Of a stretch of DNA of 64,000 nucleotides, positions 16,094 to 23,189 are shown one piece after another. Source of the stretch: Amycolatopsis xylanica (lineage in GTDB: Bacteria; Actinomycetota; Actinomycetes; Mycobacteriales; Pseudonocardiaceae). Location: contig NZ_FNON01000002.1 of the NCBI RefSeq assembly GCF_900107045.1, forward strand, positions 620,001-684,000, given 5' to 3'. How positions within the stretch are numbered: the stretch's first letter is position 1; each line of letters starts with the position of its first letter. The position numbers and the translations under genes are program-made. The notes below the pieces were generated by a model that made no database searches, was not told the DNA's origin, and saw only the letters and a list, made by a program, of their open reading frames with translations.

Positions 16094-16695
16094 CGCACGC
16101 TCCGGAACCGCACGCGGTCGCCGGGCGCGAGCAACGACGGCCGCTCGGCGTGCTGGTCGAACAGGACCGTGTCGGACCGCCCGATCAACCGCCAGCCGCC
16201 CGGCGACTCGCGCGGATAGATCCCGGTGAATTCACCCGCGACCCCAACGGATCCGGCGGGCACACGCGTCCGCGAAGTGTCCAATCTGGACTGCTGGAGC
16301 GGCTCGGGAAGTCCGGTGAGGTAACCGAATCCCGGCGCGAAGCCGGTGAAGGCCACTGTGTACTCGGCGCCGGTGTGCAGCTCGACGACTTCTTGGGTGG
16401 AGATCCCGGCGTCGCGCGCGACGAGTTCGAGATCCTCGCCGTCGTAGACCACTTCGATGGTGATCTCACGGATTTCGGTGGCAGGCGGACGCGTCAGGTC
16501 TTCGACGAGCGCGCGTACCTCGTCGAGCGCTCGCGAACCGGGACGGGCTTCGACGAGTAGGGTCCGCGCGCCGGGCACGAGTTCGACCACATCGGACGGT
16601 CGGGCGGCCTCGACGGCCGCGCGCGCGGCCATCGCCTGCTCCAGCGACTCGCATTCGAGCAAAGCCCCGTGCTCGCCGCACCGTCGCCACCGCAT
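16090..16695 (-). CDS. pxpB: 5-oxoprolinase subunit B-like (KipI family)
   Basis: A 201-residue KipI/PxpB family protein (allophanate hydrolase subunit 1 fold). 'TGFAPGFGYLTGLPE' near residue 120 and 'GSVGVAGEFTGIYPRESPGG' near 150 are the family's conserved blocks. It partners PxpC, encoded immediately downstream with ATGA overlap. In Bacillus the homologue inhibits the KinA kinase, but the joint pxpB-pxpC arrangement points to 5-oxoproline metabolism. The pair is followed by a ParB-like gene, and the expected third subunit gene pxpA is not adjacent. Confidence 0.9.
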   Translation of the reverse strand: MRWRRCGEHGALLECESLEQAMAARAAVEAARPSDVVELVPGARTLLVEARPGSRALDEVRALVEDLTRPPATEIREITIEVVYDGEDLELVARDAGISTQEVVELHTGAEYTVAFTGFAPGFGYLTGLPEPLQQSRLDTSRTRVPAGSVGVAGEFTGIYPRESPGGWRLIGRSDTVLFDQHAERPSLLAPGDRVRFRSVR

Positions 16696-16704
16696 GGCGA
16701 CTAT

Positions 16705-17319
16705 TTAACCGACAACCCGCTTCAGCAGTGCGGAGGCGTGCGGCTGCATCGGCTGGCCGACCATGGCGCGCTCCTCGACGTACCCGAGGTCGCCGTTGTT
16801 GACGATCCCGTACAGCCGCTGCGCGCCGGTGACCTCTTTGGCCGTCGAGCTCCGCACGACCGCGTCGGTGCCGAGCTCCCAGGAGGCCTGGCCGCGGGTG
16901 GCGCCGTAGAACAGCTCGAGGATGCCGGTGTTGTGCGCCAGCAGCAGCTCGATGGTGTCATCGGCCTGCGGACGCCAGAAGCCGCTCTCGCGGGCGGCCG
17001 GGCGGATGACGTTGCCGTCCTCGTCCAGCAGCCAGGACCGGGCTTCGTGGATCAGGAACGGCCTGCCGTCGTGCGAGATCGTGAGCTGCATCGCGAACCG
17101 GTACGGGCCCTCGATGGTCGGGTAGTCGATCTCACCCTCGCCGCGCCACACGCCGACGAGCGGCAGCAGCGCGAGGCACGCGTCGTTGAGGTTCGGTCCC
17201 TCGCGCAGGTTCGCGGTGTCCGCCGGGATGGGCAGATCGTCGAACTGGGGGACATTGCGCAGGCGGGTGGTCTCCGCGCGCTTCTCCGCGGCCTGAATGG
17301 CCTCGTCACCGCTGGACAT
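16705..17319 (-). CDS. Nitrobindin-family heme-binding beta-barrel protein (FABP/THAP4-like)
   Basis: A 204-residue protein of the nitrobindin (DUF1794) family, counterpart of Rv0813c. The barrel opening motif 'GVWRGEGE' lies near residue 57. The C-terminal '[12 protein letters not shown]' carries the histidine that ligates heme in characterised members. These proteins bind ferric heme in a ten-stranded barrel and react with NO or peroxynitrite. It lies 4 bp downstream of a small membrane-protein gene and upstream of pxpB on the same strand. Family firm; physiological role inferred. Confidence 0.92.
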   Translation of the reverse strand: MSSGDEAIQAAEKRAETTRLRNVPQFDDLPIPADTANLREGPNLNDACLALLPLVGVWRGEGEIDYPTIEGPYRFAMQLTISHDGRPFLIHEARSWLLDEDGNVIRPAARESGFWRPQADDTIELLLAHNTGILELFYGATRGQASWELGTDAVVRSSTAKEVTGAQRLYGIVNNGDLGYVEERAMVGQPMQPHASALLKRVVG

Positions 17320-17322
17320 AGG

Positions 17323-17421
17323 TCAGCGCTGGTCCGAGTACAGCCGGTAGACGACGTACACGGCGAACCAGGTGATCACCAGGCCGGCCAAGACGAGCAG
17401 GCTCGTAAACAGGATTTCCAC
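17323..17421 (-). CDS. Small single-pass membrane protein, 32 aa
   Basis: A short open frame read from GTG at 17421: a hydrophobic segment ('FTSLLVLAGLVITWFAVYVV') followed by a short polar tail 'YRLYSDQR', i.e. one membrane helix with a cytoplasmic end. Longer in-frame starts would translate part of the family C palindrome and are rejected. The stop lies 4 bp before the nitrobindin gene start, so the pair looks operonic. No clear ribosome site is visible. I do not know a function. Confidence 0.5.
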   Translation of the reverse strand: MEILFTSLLVLAGLVITWFAVYVVYRLYSDQR

Positions 17422-17482
17422 GCTTCGCAGAATAGCCCGCCCCGCCCGCCCCGGCCCTGTGGGCTTGGGTACAGCACGTCGA

Positions 17483-17568
17483 GCCCCGAAAGCCACTTTC
17501 GTCAGGTCTGAAAGCCCGAAAGCCACTTTCGTCAGATGAGACCTGACGAAAGTGGCTTTCGGGCTTTT
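17483..17568. repeat. Family C repeat block, copy 2
   Basis: Two direct units (starting 17484 and 17514) and one inverted unit (17541-17568) have the same design and sequence as 11170-11255. Here the block lies downstream of the minus-strand DUF1416 gene (stop at 17577) and upstream of a same-strand gene, so it should act as a one-way terminator or insulator for the sulfur operon. The inverted unit has TGG in its centre where copy 1 has CCA. Confidence 0.85.
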
Positions 17569-17576
17569 ACGAGGTG

Positions 17577-17885
17577 CTAGGCGACTGCGATGGCGAGCTG
17601 GTGGACGCCGGGGCCGGAGGCGGTGACCGAGGCCTCGCCGTTGCCGCTGCGGTGCAGGGCGCGGACGGTCCAGTTGCCGGGCGCCGCGTAGAAGCGGAAG
17701 TCACCGTCGGCCGAGGAGACGACCTCGCCGGTGAAATCGCCGTTGCCGTCGAGCAGGCGGACGAAGGCTCCGCCCAGCGGCGCGTCCGAGGACGTCACCT
17801 TGCCCGCCAGCACGACCTGGCCCTTGGTGTCGTAGTCGGCCGGGGTGGCCGTCTGTGCCGGTGCGCCGCAGCTGTCGTCCGCCAT
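17577..17885 (-). CDS. sseC: DUF1416 protein (SseC-like)
   Basis: A 102-residue DUF1416 protein matching M. tuberculosis SseC2 (Rv0814c). It is a single small carboxypeptidase-regulatory-like beta-sandwich: 'GKVTSSDAPLGGAFVRLLDG' and 'GEVVSSADGDFRFYAAPG' are typical strands. The start shares one base with the stop of the sulfurtransferase gene, so translation is coupled. The family always travels with a rhodanese-type sulfurtransferase in actinobacteria and is presumed to assist it; no reaction is known. Three palindromic units (family C) follow the gene. Confidence 0.9.
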   Translation of the reverse strand: MADDSCGAPAQTATPADYDTKGQVVLAGKVTSSDAPLGGAFVRLLDGNGDFTGEVVSSADGDFRFYAAPGNWTVRALHRSGNGEASVTASGPGVHQLAIAVA

Positions 17886-18721
17886 TACTTCGCTCCCAAC
17901 TCAACGGGCACGCCGACCAGCGAGCCGTATTCCGTCCATGAACCGTCGTAGTTCTTGACATCCGAGTAGCCGAGGAGCTCGTGCAGCGCGAACCACGCGA
18001 TGGACGAGCGCTCCCCGATGCGGCAGTACGCGATCGTGGACTTCGACTCGTCGAGGCCCTCGTCCGAGTACAGCTCCTTGATCTCGTCCTCGGTCTTGAA
18101 GGTCCCGTCCTCGTTGGCGACCTTGGCCCACGGCACGTTCAGCGCGCCGGGGATGTGGCCGGGGACCTGGGACTGCTCCTGCGGCAGGTGCGCCGGGGCG
18201 AGCAGCTTGCCGGAGAACTCGTCCGGCGAGCGCACGTCGACGAAGTTGCTGGCGCCGATGGCAGCCACGACCTCGTCGCGGAAGGCACGAATGGAGAGGT
18301 CCTGCTCCTGCGCCTTGTAGTCGGTCGCGGCGCGCTTGACCTCGTCGGAGTTCAGCTCGCGGCCGTCGAGCTCCCACTTCTTGCGGCCGCCGTCGAGCAG
18401 CTGGACGTTCTCGTGGCCGTAGAGCTTGAAGTACCAGTACGCGTACGCGGCGAACCAGTTGTTGTTGCCGCCGTAGAGGATCACGCGGTCGTCGTTCGAG
18501 ATGCCCTTCTCGGAGAGCAGCTTCTCGAAGCCTTCCTTGTTGACGAAGTCGCGGCGGACACCATCCTGCAGGTCCTTGCGCCAGTCGAACTTGACCGCGC
18601 CGCGGATGTGCCCGTTGTCGTAGGCGGTGGTGTCTTCGTCGACCTCGGCGAACACGACGCCGGGGGTGTCCAGATTCTCCTCGGCCCACTGGGTGGTGAC
18701 CAGGACGTCTTCACGGCTCAT
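17885..18721 (-). CDS. Thiosulfate sulfurtransferase (rhodanese, CysA/SseA type)
   Basis: A 278-residue two-domain rhodanese, counterpart of Rv0815c (CysA2). The N-terminal inactive domain includes 'HIRGAVKFDWRKDL'. The C-terminal active domain has the catalytic loop 'YCRIGERSS' with Cys233, the CRxGxR-type loop favouring thiosulfate. It transfers sulfane sulfur from thiosulfate to an acceptor such as cyanide or a thiol. It lies in a unit with DUF4395 upstream and DUF1416 downstream, preceded by a cysteine-containing leader peptide, so expression is probably tied to cysteine supply. Confidence 0.95.
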   Translation of the reverse strand: MSREDVLVTTQWAEENLDTPGVVFAEVDEDTTAYDNGHIRGAVKFDWRKDLQDGVRRDFVNKEGFEKLLSEKGISNDDRVILYGGNNNWFAAYAYWYFKLYGHENVQLLDGGRKKWELDGRELNSDEVKRAATDYKAQEQDLSIRAFRDEVVAAIGASNFVDVRSPDEFSGKLLAPAHLPQEQSQVPGHIPGALNVPWAKVANEDGTFKTEDEIKELYSDEGLDESKSTIAYCRIGERSSIAWFALHELLGYSDVKNYDGSWTEYGSLVGVPVELGAK

Positions 18722-18752
18722 GGAGCGGCTCTCTCTTTCTTGGGTGTGAGGT

Positions 18753-19187
18753 CTACGAAGCTGAGGTGGTGGGGCTGAACCGCTTGAGCAGCAGGTACAT
18801 CTCGCACCCGAGGCAGAAGTTGAAAGCGGCGTTGAGGAAGGCTGCGAACAGGGCGAACGCCGTCGCCACGATGCCGAGCACGGTCAGTCCGGTGACGAAC
18901 CCGATCGTGCCGACCAGCGCGAACACGAACCCGACGGACTGCGCGAACCGCAGCGGCGCCGCGTCCTCACGCTCGGCCGACGGCTTCAGTCTCGGCGCGA
19001 CCAGCGTCCGGTAGATCAGCGCGTACGGAGACTGCTTGAGCCCGATGAAGGCGCCGATCGCGAAGACCACGGTCTGCGCCGCGAGCAGCGGCCACCACTG
19101 CGTGATGAGCACCACCGCGAGCACGATCGTCGTCAGAATCGCCTGGAACCTGGGCCCACGCGGGTCCACGGCCGGTCCTGCTGACAT
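18753..19187 (-). CDS. DUF4395 integral membrane protein
   Basis: A 144-residue membrane protein with about four hydrophobic segments and the DUF4395 features: an N-terminal 'VDPRGPRFQA' and a C-terminal 'FNFCLGCEMYLL' with a C-x-x-C pair at the membrane edge. The start at 19187 has a strong GGAG ribosome site. It is first in the DUF4395-rhodanese-DUF1416 unit, directly after the leader peptide. The association with thioredoxin and sulfurtransferase genes suggests a role in moving or reducing sulfur species at the membrane, which is inference. Confidence 0.9.
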   Translation of the reverse strand: MSAGPAVDPRGPRFQAILTTIVLAVVLITQWWPLLAAQTVVFAIGAFIGLKQSPYALIYRTLVAPRLKPSAEREDAAPLRFAQSVGFVFALVGTIGFVTGLTVLGIVATAFALFAAFLNAAFNFCLGCEMYLLLKRFSPTTSAS

Positions 19188-19248
19188 GTCATCTCCTGAA
19201 TTGGACGTGCTTGTACACACCGAAAAACCAGGGATACGCGGGCGCGCT

Positions 19249-19341
19249 CTAGCGCTGTGCCCGCCAAGCCGGACACAGGCTGCTCCGCACGCGGCAGAGA
19301 TCAACCGCGCGGCGTTGCGTCAAGAGGAGGCGCCTGTTCAC
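19249..19341 (-). CDS. Cysteine-responsive leader peptide (30 aa) of the sulfurtransferase operon
   Basis: A 30-residue open frame read from GTG at 19341 contains 'RRAVDLCRVRSSLCP'. This closely matches the R-R-x-V-D-L-C-R-V pattern of short actinobacterial leader peptides found before sulfur-metabolism operons. It has two Cys codons (residues 16 and 23). A TAGGGT box about 8 bp before the GTG could serve as -10 for a leaderless start or as a weak ribosome site. It ends 61 bp before the DUF4395 gene. In mycobacteria such short frames attenuate cysA2-type operons when cysteine is plentiful; by homology this one should do the same. No classic terminator is visible in the gap. Confidence 0.8.
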   Translation of the reverse strand: MNRRLLLTQRRAVDLCRVRSSLCPAWRAQR

Positions 19342-19384
19342 GGCGTCGACCCTACCTAGTGCTCCCTCACTGTGGGAACAGCGT

Positions 19385-19825
19385 TCATTCCTTGGGATGC
19401 ATCCCAGAATTCGAGAGATCGAGGTAGGGCTTGAGCGCTTCCAGCAGGTCAGCGGCTTTCGGAACACCACCGACACGAAGCAGCTCGTGGCCGTCAGAAG
19501 CCAACGCGAGGGTCGTCGGGGTTCGCAAAACAGACAAAGCGTGCGCGACCTCGGGCTGTTCGGTGACGTCGAGGTCGACGTGACGCAAGCCGGGAGTCTT
19601 CTCCGCGAGGTTCGACAGGATCACTCGCGTGTGACGGCAGGGCGCGCAGAAAGTGGTCGAGATCTGGACCAGGGTCACCGAGGCCGCCGGGTCCAGCGCC
19701 GCGGCGACCACCTCGGGAAGGTCATGGGTGCGGGCGGCACTGATCCGGCCGTTGCGGGCGCGCAGCACGAGACCGGCCACCGCGCCGAGCACCAGCGTGC
19801 CCAGCAGCACCCACACCCCGGTCAC
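19385..19825 (-). CDS. Membrane-anchored thioredoxin-fold protein (ThiX-like)
   Basis: A 146-residue protein, counterpart of Rv0816c (ThiX). One N-terminal membrane helix (about 3-21) is followed by a thioredoxin domain with active site C60-A-P-C63 ('FCAPCRHT') and cis-proline segment 'LRTPTTL'. The CAPC dipeptide differs from thioredoxin's GP. It starts with GTG immediately after the TAA of lmeA (TAAGTG), so the two are coupled. It is expected to act as an oxidoreductase facing the membrane, and its position next to the sulfurtransferase unit suggests handling of persulfide or disulfide intermediates. Confidence 0.92.
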   Translation of the reverse strand: MTGVWVLLGTLVLGAVAGLVLRARNGRISAARTHDLPEVVAAALDPAASVTLVQISTTFCAPCRHTRVILSNLAEKTPGLRHVDLDVTEQPEVAHALSVLRTPTTLALASDGHELLRVGGVPKAADLLEALKPYLDLSNSGMHPKE

Positions 19826-20722
19826 TTACTTCCCCTTCACCGGCAATCCCGCGAACGTCACGTCGCGCATCTCGCCCTTGATGGTCACCGAGCCCGGATT
19901 GACCTTCACCCCGGTCGGCTTGACCTGGAACGGCAGGTCGCCCGGCTTCACGGTCGCTTCGAACGACTTCAGGAACTTCGCCTGGACGATGTCCTCAACG
20001 ACGGTGGTCTCCTTGTCATTCCCGTACTGCAGCCGCTTCGGCGCGAACGTGATCGCGCCGTCCTTCAGCTCGATCATCGCGAAGCAGAAGATCTCCACCT
20101 TCTGACCGGCGATCTGCAGCTCACCCGACATCCGGACGCCGGCCTTGGCGTCGTCGGTGACCTCGGAGCCATCGGCGTTGGTCGTGGTGGTGTCCTTCTT
20201 CTTGGTGTCGACGCCGGTCTCGACGTACTCCTCGCTGGACGGGTCGATCCGCAGGTTCTCGATCTTGTCCAGCGGCGCGATGCGCGCGATGTCGCTGGCC
20301 TTCAGCGTGACCTGGCCGTCGAGCTTGCCGATGGTGATCGACTTGGTGTTGCCGTTCAGCACGTCGCTCAGCGGCGCGATGACGTCGTAGAGCTCGGCGT
20401 TCAGTTCGACGTCACGCAGTTTGTCGTTCACCGGGACACCGGAGGCGTAGACGGAGATGTGACCGTAGTCACCGCCGAGCGCCTGGGTCAGGAACGGGAA
20501 GCCCTTGATGGACACCGACGGGTCGTCCGTCAGCTTGAGCTGCTCCCGCGCCTTCTGCGAGATCTCGTGCTCGGCGAACGCGGCCATGCCGAAGTCCGCG
20601 CCGACCAGAATCGCGGCCAGCACCACGAAAATGATGATCAGCCTGCGGGCGCGGCGCCCCTTGCGCCGCGGTGCCGGCTGCTCCATCGCGCGGTCCTGCT
20701 GGGCTACTGGCCTGCTCACCAT
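19826..20722 (-). CDS. lmeA: LmeA-family (DUF2993) phospholipid-binding protein
   Basis: A 298-residue cell-envelope protein, counterpart of Rv0817c (LmeA). A basic N-terminus ('RRKGRRARRL') is followed by one membrane helix (about 27-48) and a DUF2993 domain with the conserved 'GFPFLTQALGGDYG' and the C-terminal 'FAGLPVKG'. In mycobacteria LmeA binds phospholipid and supports lipomannan maturation. A ~30-residue Lys/Thr-rich insertion sits mid-protein. The ATG at 20722 has only a weak GGA upstream, and GTG at 20719 is an alternative. It is coupled to the thioredoxin gene downstream. Confidence 0.9.
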   Translation of the reverse strand: MVSRPVAQQDRAMEQPAPRRKGRRARRLIIIFVVLAAILVGADFGMAAFAEHEISQKAREQLKLTDDPSVSIKGFPFLTQALGGDYGHISVYASGVPVNDKLRDVELNAELYDVIAPLSDVLNGNTKSITIGKLDGQVTLKASDIARIAPLDKIENLRIDPSSEEYVETGVDTKKKDTTTTNADGSEVTDDAKAGVRMSGELQIAGQKVEIFCFAMIELKDGAITFAPKRLQYGNDKETTVVEDIVQAKFLKSFEATVKPGDLPFQVKPTGVKVNPGSVTIKGEMRDVTFAGLPVKGK

Positions 20723-20799
20723 TTAGTCCGATCTGCTCGCTTGCGACTGGCCTCCACGGTCTCACCAGGTGTGATGGACCCGGCAGGGGGGAGGTCTTT

Positions 20800-20884
20800 C
20801 TCGCGTTCACCCGCTATTCTCACTTAGCACCGACCCAGCGACGTGTTCGAGGCGACGTAACTGACGTGAAGGCGGTGTGGGCGC
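20800..20884 (+). promoter_or_regulatory. Probable glnR promoter region
   Basis: In the 162-bp gap between the divergent lmeA and glnR genes, TATTCT at 20813-20818 is a plausible -10 for glnR, giving a leader of about 60 nt. No convincing -35 is visible, which is common in these organisms. The region also has to carry the lmeA promoter on the other strand. Low confidence by eye. Confidence 0.3.
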
Positions 20885-21631
20885 ATGAGCCTGGATCTTC
20901 TGGTACTTACTCCCGAGGCGGATGCCACCTCGGTGCTGCCCGCTCTCGATCTGCTCCCGCACACCGTGCGTGTGCGCGCACCCGAGGTCACCGCGCTCCT
21001 CGACGCCGGTCACCGTGACGTCATCCTGTTGGACGCACGCAGCGACCTCGCCTCGGCCAAGAGCCTGTGCCGGTTGCTCAAGGGTACCGGTGACGACGAC
21101 GGCTCGACGCCCATCATCGCGGTCGTCAGCGAAGGCGGCCTGGTCGCGGTCAGCGCCGAATGGCGCATGGACGACATTCTTCTTCCCACCGCCGGGCCCG
21201 CCGAGGTCGACGCCCGCCTGCGCCTGGCCACCACGCGCGACGGCGGAACGTCCCAGGTGGACGCGGAACTGCGGGTCGGCGAGCTGGTCATCGACGAGGC
21301 CACCTACACCGCGCGGCTGAAGAAGCGCACGCTCGAGCTGACGTACAAGGAGTTCGAGCTGCTCAAGTACCTCGCGCAGCACGCGGGCCGGGTGTTCACC
21401 CGCGCCCAGCTGCTGCAGGAGGTCTGGGGCTACGACTTCTTCGGTGGCACGCGCACGGTCGACGTCCACGTCCGGCGCCTGCGCGCGAAGCTCGGCCCCG
21501 AGCACGAGCAGATGATCGGCACCGTCCGCAACGTCGGCTACAAGTTCGAGCGCCCGTCCAAGAGCGGCGGCCCCGCGCCGAAGCTCCCGGTCCAGGCTCC
21601 CGCCGACACCTCGGAGCTGACCTCCCACTAG
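20885..21631 (+). CDS. glnR: GlnR-type orphan OmpR-family response regulator
   Basis: A 248-residue response regulator, counterpart of Rv0818. The receiver-like domain (1-115) retains Asp50 ('ILLDARS') but has lost much of the acidic pocket, as in GlnR, which works without a partner kinase. The winged-helix DNA-binding domain (about 128-228) has '[19 protein letters not shown]' and '[15 protein letters not shown]'. GlnR globally controls nitrogen assimilation genes such as glnA, amtB and nirBD. No kinase gene is adjacent. The stop precedes a family B palindrome by 4 bp. Confidence 0.92.
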   Translation: MSLDLLVLTPEADATSVLPALDLLPHTVRVRAPEVTALLDAGHRDVILLDARSDLASAKSLCRLLKGTGDDDGSTPIIAVVSEGGLVAVSAEWRMDDILLPTAGPAEVDARLRLATTRDGGTSQVDAELRVGELVIDEATYTARLKKRTLELTYKEFELLKYLAQHAGRVFTRAQLLQEVWGYDFFGGTRTVDVHVRRLRAKLGPEHEQMIGTVRNVGYKFERPSKSGGPAPKLPVQAPADTSELTSH

Positions 21632-21634
21632 AGG

Positions 21635-21680
21635 GTCGTGAGTGGTACGGCCGGTTCTAACCGGCGAAAACACTCACGAG
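21635..21680. repeat. Family B palindrome, copy 2
   Basis: Arms 21635-21656 and 21659-21680 flank a 2-nt loop (CT). The outer GTGAGTG/CACTCAC and inner GGCCGGTT blocks are conserved while the mid-arm has mismatches. It fills the 50-bp gap between the convergent glnR stop (21631) and the stop of the next minus-strand gene (21682). Confidence 0.85.
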
Positions 21681-21681
21681 C

Positions 21682-22074
21682 TCAGAGGTCGGGCAGCGGG
21701 TCCGCGGGCAGGTCGCCTTCGACTTCGAGGTCGGCCGCGCGGATCACGGACACGTACTCCTCGTCGATTTCCAGCGCCAGCCCGCCGAAGCTGATGGTCG
21801 GGCCGAACGACGGGTGGATGTCGACCGGCCCGAGCCGGGTCGACCTCGGGTAGACCTCCCACACCGAGCTGGGCTTGTAGCGCCGCCAGTAACTGGACGC
21901 GATCACCACGATGCGCCGGTCGGTCACCACGACCAGGAAGTTGACGCCGCCGACGGACGAGACCGCCCGCTCACCGCCGAAGTCCGTCGAGCTCGCCGGG
22001 AAGAGATAGCGGATCTCGTCGCCCGTCGGCAGGAACGGCTTGCAGGCGTTCCGGATCTTGGCTTTCAACGGCAT
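21682..22074 (-). CDS. Conserved hypothetical protein (PH-like fold), 130 aa
   Basis: A 130-residue soluble protein starting 'MPLKAKIRNACKPFLPTGDE'. The alternating strands 'VNFLVVVTDRRIVVIASSYW' and 'STRLGPVDIHPSFGPTISFG' resemble bacterial PH-like domains of the kind annotated as 'hypothetical' in Pseudonocardiaceae. The start at 22074 is chosen by this conserved-looking N-terminus; the very long open frame upstream is antisense to mshD. Divergent from mshD with a 30-bp gap. No function is assigned. Confidence 0.75.
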   Translation of the reverse strand: MPLKAKIRNACKPFLPTGDEIRYLFPASSTDFGGERAVSSVGGVNFLVVVTDRRIVVIASSYWRRYKPSSVWEVYPRSTRLGPVDIHPSFGPTISFGGLALEIDEEYVSVIRAADLEVEGDLPADPLPDL

Positions 22075-22104
22075 GCGCCCAGTGTGCCCCGGTAGGTTGG
22101 CCTC

Positions 22105-22971
22105 ATGCTGAACGCGGTGTGGGTGAGTGAACTCGGCACGGACGAGGCGCGGGTGACCGACCTGCTCAAGGCCGTCGCCGACGTCGACGGCAAGCCGGAG
22201 ATCGAGGACGGCTTCCCGTTCCAGGGTGGCAAGCACCTGCTGGCGAGCGTCGACGGCGAGCTCGTCGGCTACGCGCACCTCGACACCGCGGGCGACGCGT
22301 TCGGCAACCAGGTCGCCGAGCTGTTCGTGCACCCGGAGCACCGGCGCAAGGGCTACGGCGGCTCGCTCGTCCAGGCGCTGAGCGTGAAGGGACCGCTGCG
22401 CATCTGGGCACACGGCGACCACCCGGCCGCCGCCGCGATCGCCGCGCGCCAGGGCCTGGTCCGCGCGCGCGAGCTGCTCATCCTGCACACCGAGGTCAAG
22501 GACTGGCCGGAGCAGTCCATCAAGCTCCGGACCTTCGTGAAGGGCCAGGACGAGCAGGCCGTCATCGACGTCAACGCCCGCGCTTTCGACTGGCACCCCG
22601 AGCAGGGCAGCCTGACGGTCGACGAGCTGCGCGCCACCGAGGACAAGGCCTGGTTCGACCCCGACGGTTTCTTCCTCGCCGAGGACGCCGAGGGCAAGGT
22701 CGTCGGCTTCCACTGGACCAAGGTGCACGCGGCCGATCCGAAACGCTTCGGCGGCGAGCCGGTCGGCGAGGTGTACGTGGTCGGCGTCGACCCGTCGGCG
22801 CAGGGCGGCGGACTGGGCAAGGCACTCACCTTGGCAGGCTTGCGGTATCTGCGCGACCGCGGTCTCCGGCAGATCATTCTTTATGTCGAGGGTGACAATT
22901 CCCCGGCTTTGGCGGTTTATTCCAAACTTGGTTTCCAGCGCTTTTCGGTGGATGTTCAATACGCGGGTTAG
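22105..22971 (+). CDS. mshD: Mycothiol synthase
   Basis: A 288-residue tandem GNAT protein, counterpart of Rv0819. It acetylates Cys-GlcN-Ins with acetyl-CoA to give mycothiol, the main low-molecular-weight thiol of actinobacteria. The two acetyl-CoA loops are 'VHPEHRRKGYGGSL' in the N-terminal domain (degenerate) and 'VDPSAQGGGLGKALT' in the active C-terminal domain, followed by 'LYVEGDNSPALAVYSKLGF'. Its presence confirms an actinobacterial host. In M. tuberculosis the next gene is a lone pstB homologue; here a full pst operon follows. Confidence 0.96.
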   Translation: MLNAVWVSELGTDEARVTDLLKAVADVDGKPEIEDGFPFQGGKHLLASVDGELVGYAHLDTAGDAFGNQVAELFVHPEHRRKGYGGSLVQALSVKGPLRIWAHGDHPAAAAIAARQGLVRARELLILHTEVKDWPEQSIKLRTFVKGQDEQAVIDVNARAFDWHPEQGSLTVDELRATEDKAWFDPDGFFLAEDAEGKVVGFHWTKVHAADPKRFGGEPVGEVYVVGVDPSAQGGGLGKALTLAGLRYLRDRGLRQIILYVEGDNSPALAVYSKLGFQRFSVDVQYAG

Positions 22972-23000
22972 CACACCGCAAGCACCCTGTCACTGAGGGC

Positions 23001-23091
23001 GTTCACGCAGGTCACGGGCAGGTGACGGCCATCTCTCGGTACGAGTAGCACTGCTCACATCGAAGCGGTGTTCACTTTCCGTTCACCTGGA
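23001..23091 (+). promoter_or_regulatory. PHO-box-like direct repeats upstream of pstS
   Basis: Two adjacent 11-bp units begin GTTCAC at 23070 and 23081, exactly the 11-nt period and GTTCACC-type core of actinobacterial PhoP boxes. A second, looser array begins at 23001 (GTTCACG, GGTCACG, GGTGACG, spaced 9-11 bp). They lie 100-190 bp before the pstS start. They should bind the phosphate response regulator and activate pstSCAB under phosphate limitation; binding is inferred from the repeat pattern. Confidence 0.7.
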
Positions 23092-23189
23092 CAGGACCGT
23101 CTGTCCATTCCGGCTGCCTAATGTCCGGTTCCGGCGCGGCGAGACGTTCGCGCGGACCTGAGGAAAACTCTCCAGCTGGAGGAAATGCA

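Noticed and set aside
17422..17526. Longer N-terminus for the 32-residue membrane protein
   Set aside because: It would translate part of the family C palindrome; the shorter GTG start is preferred.
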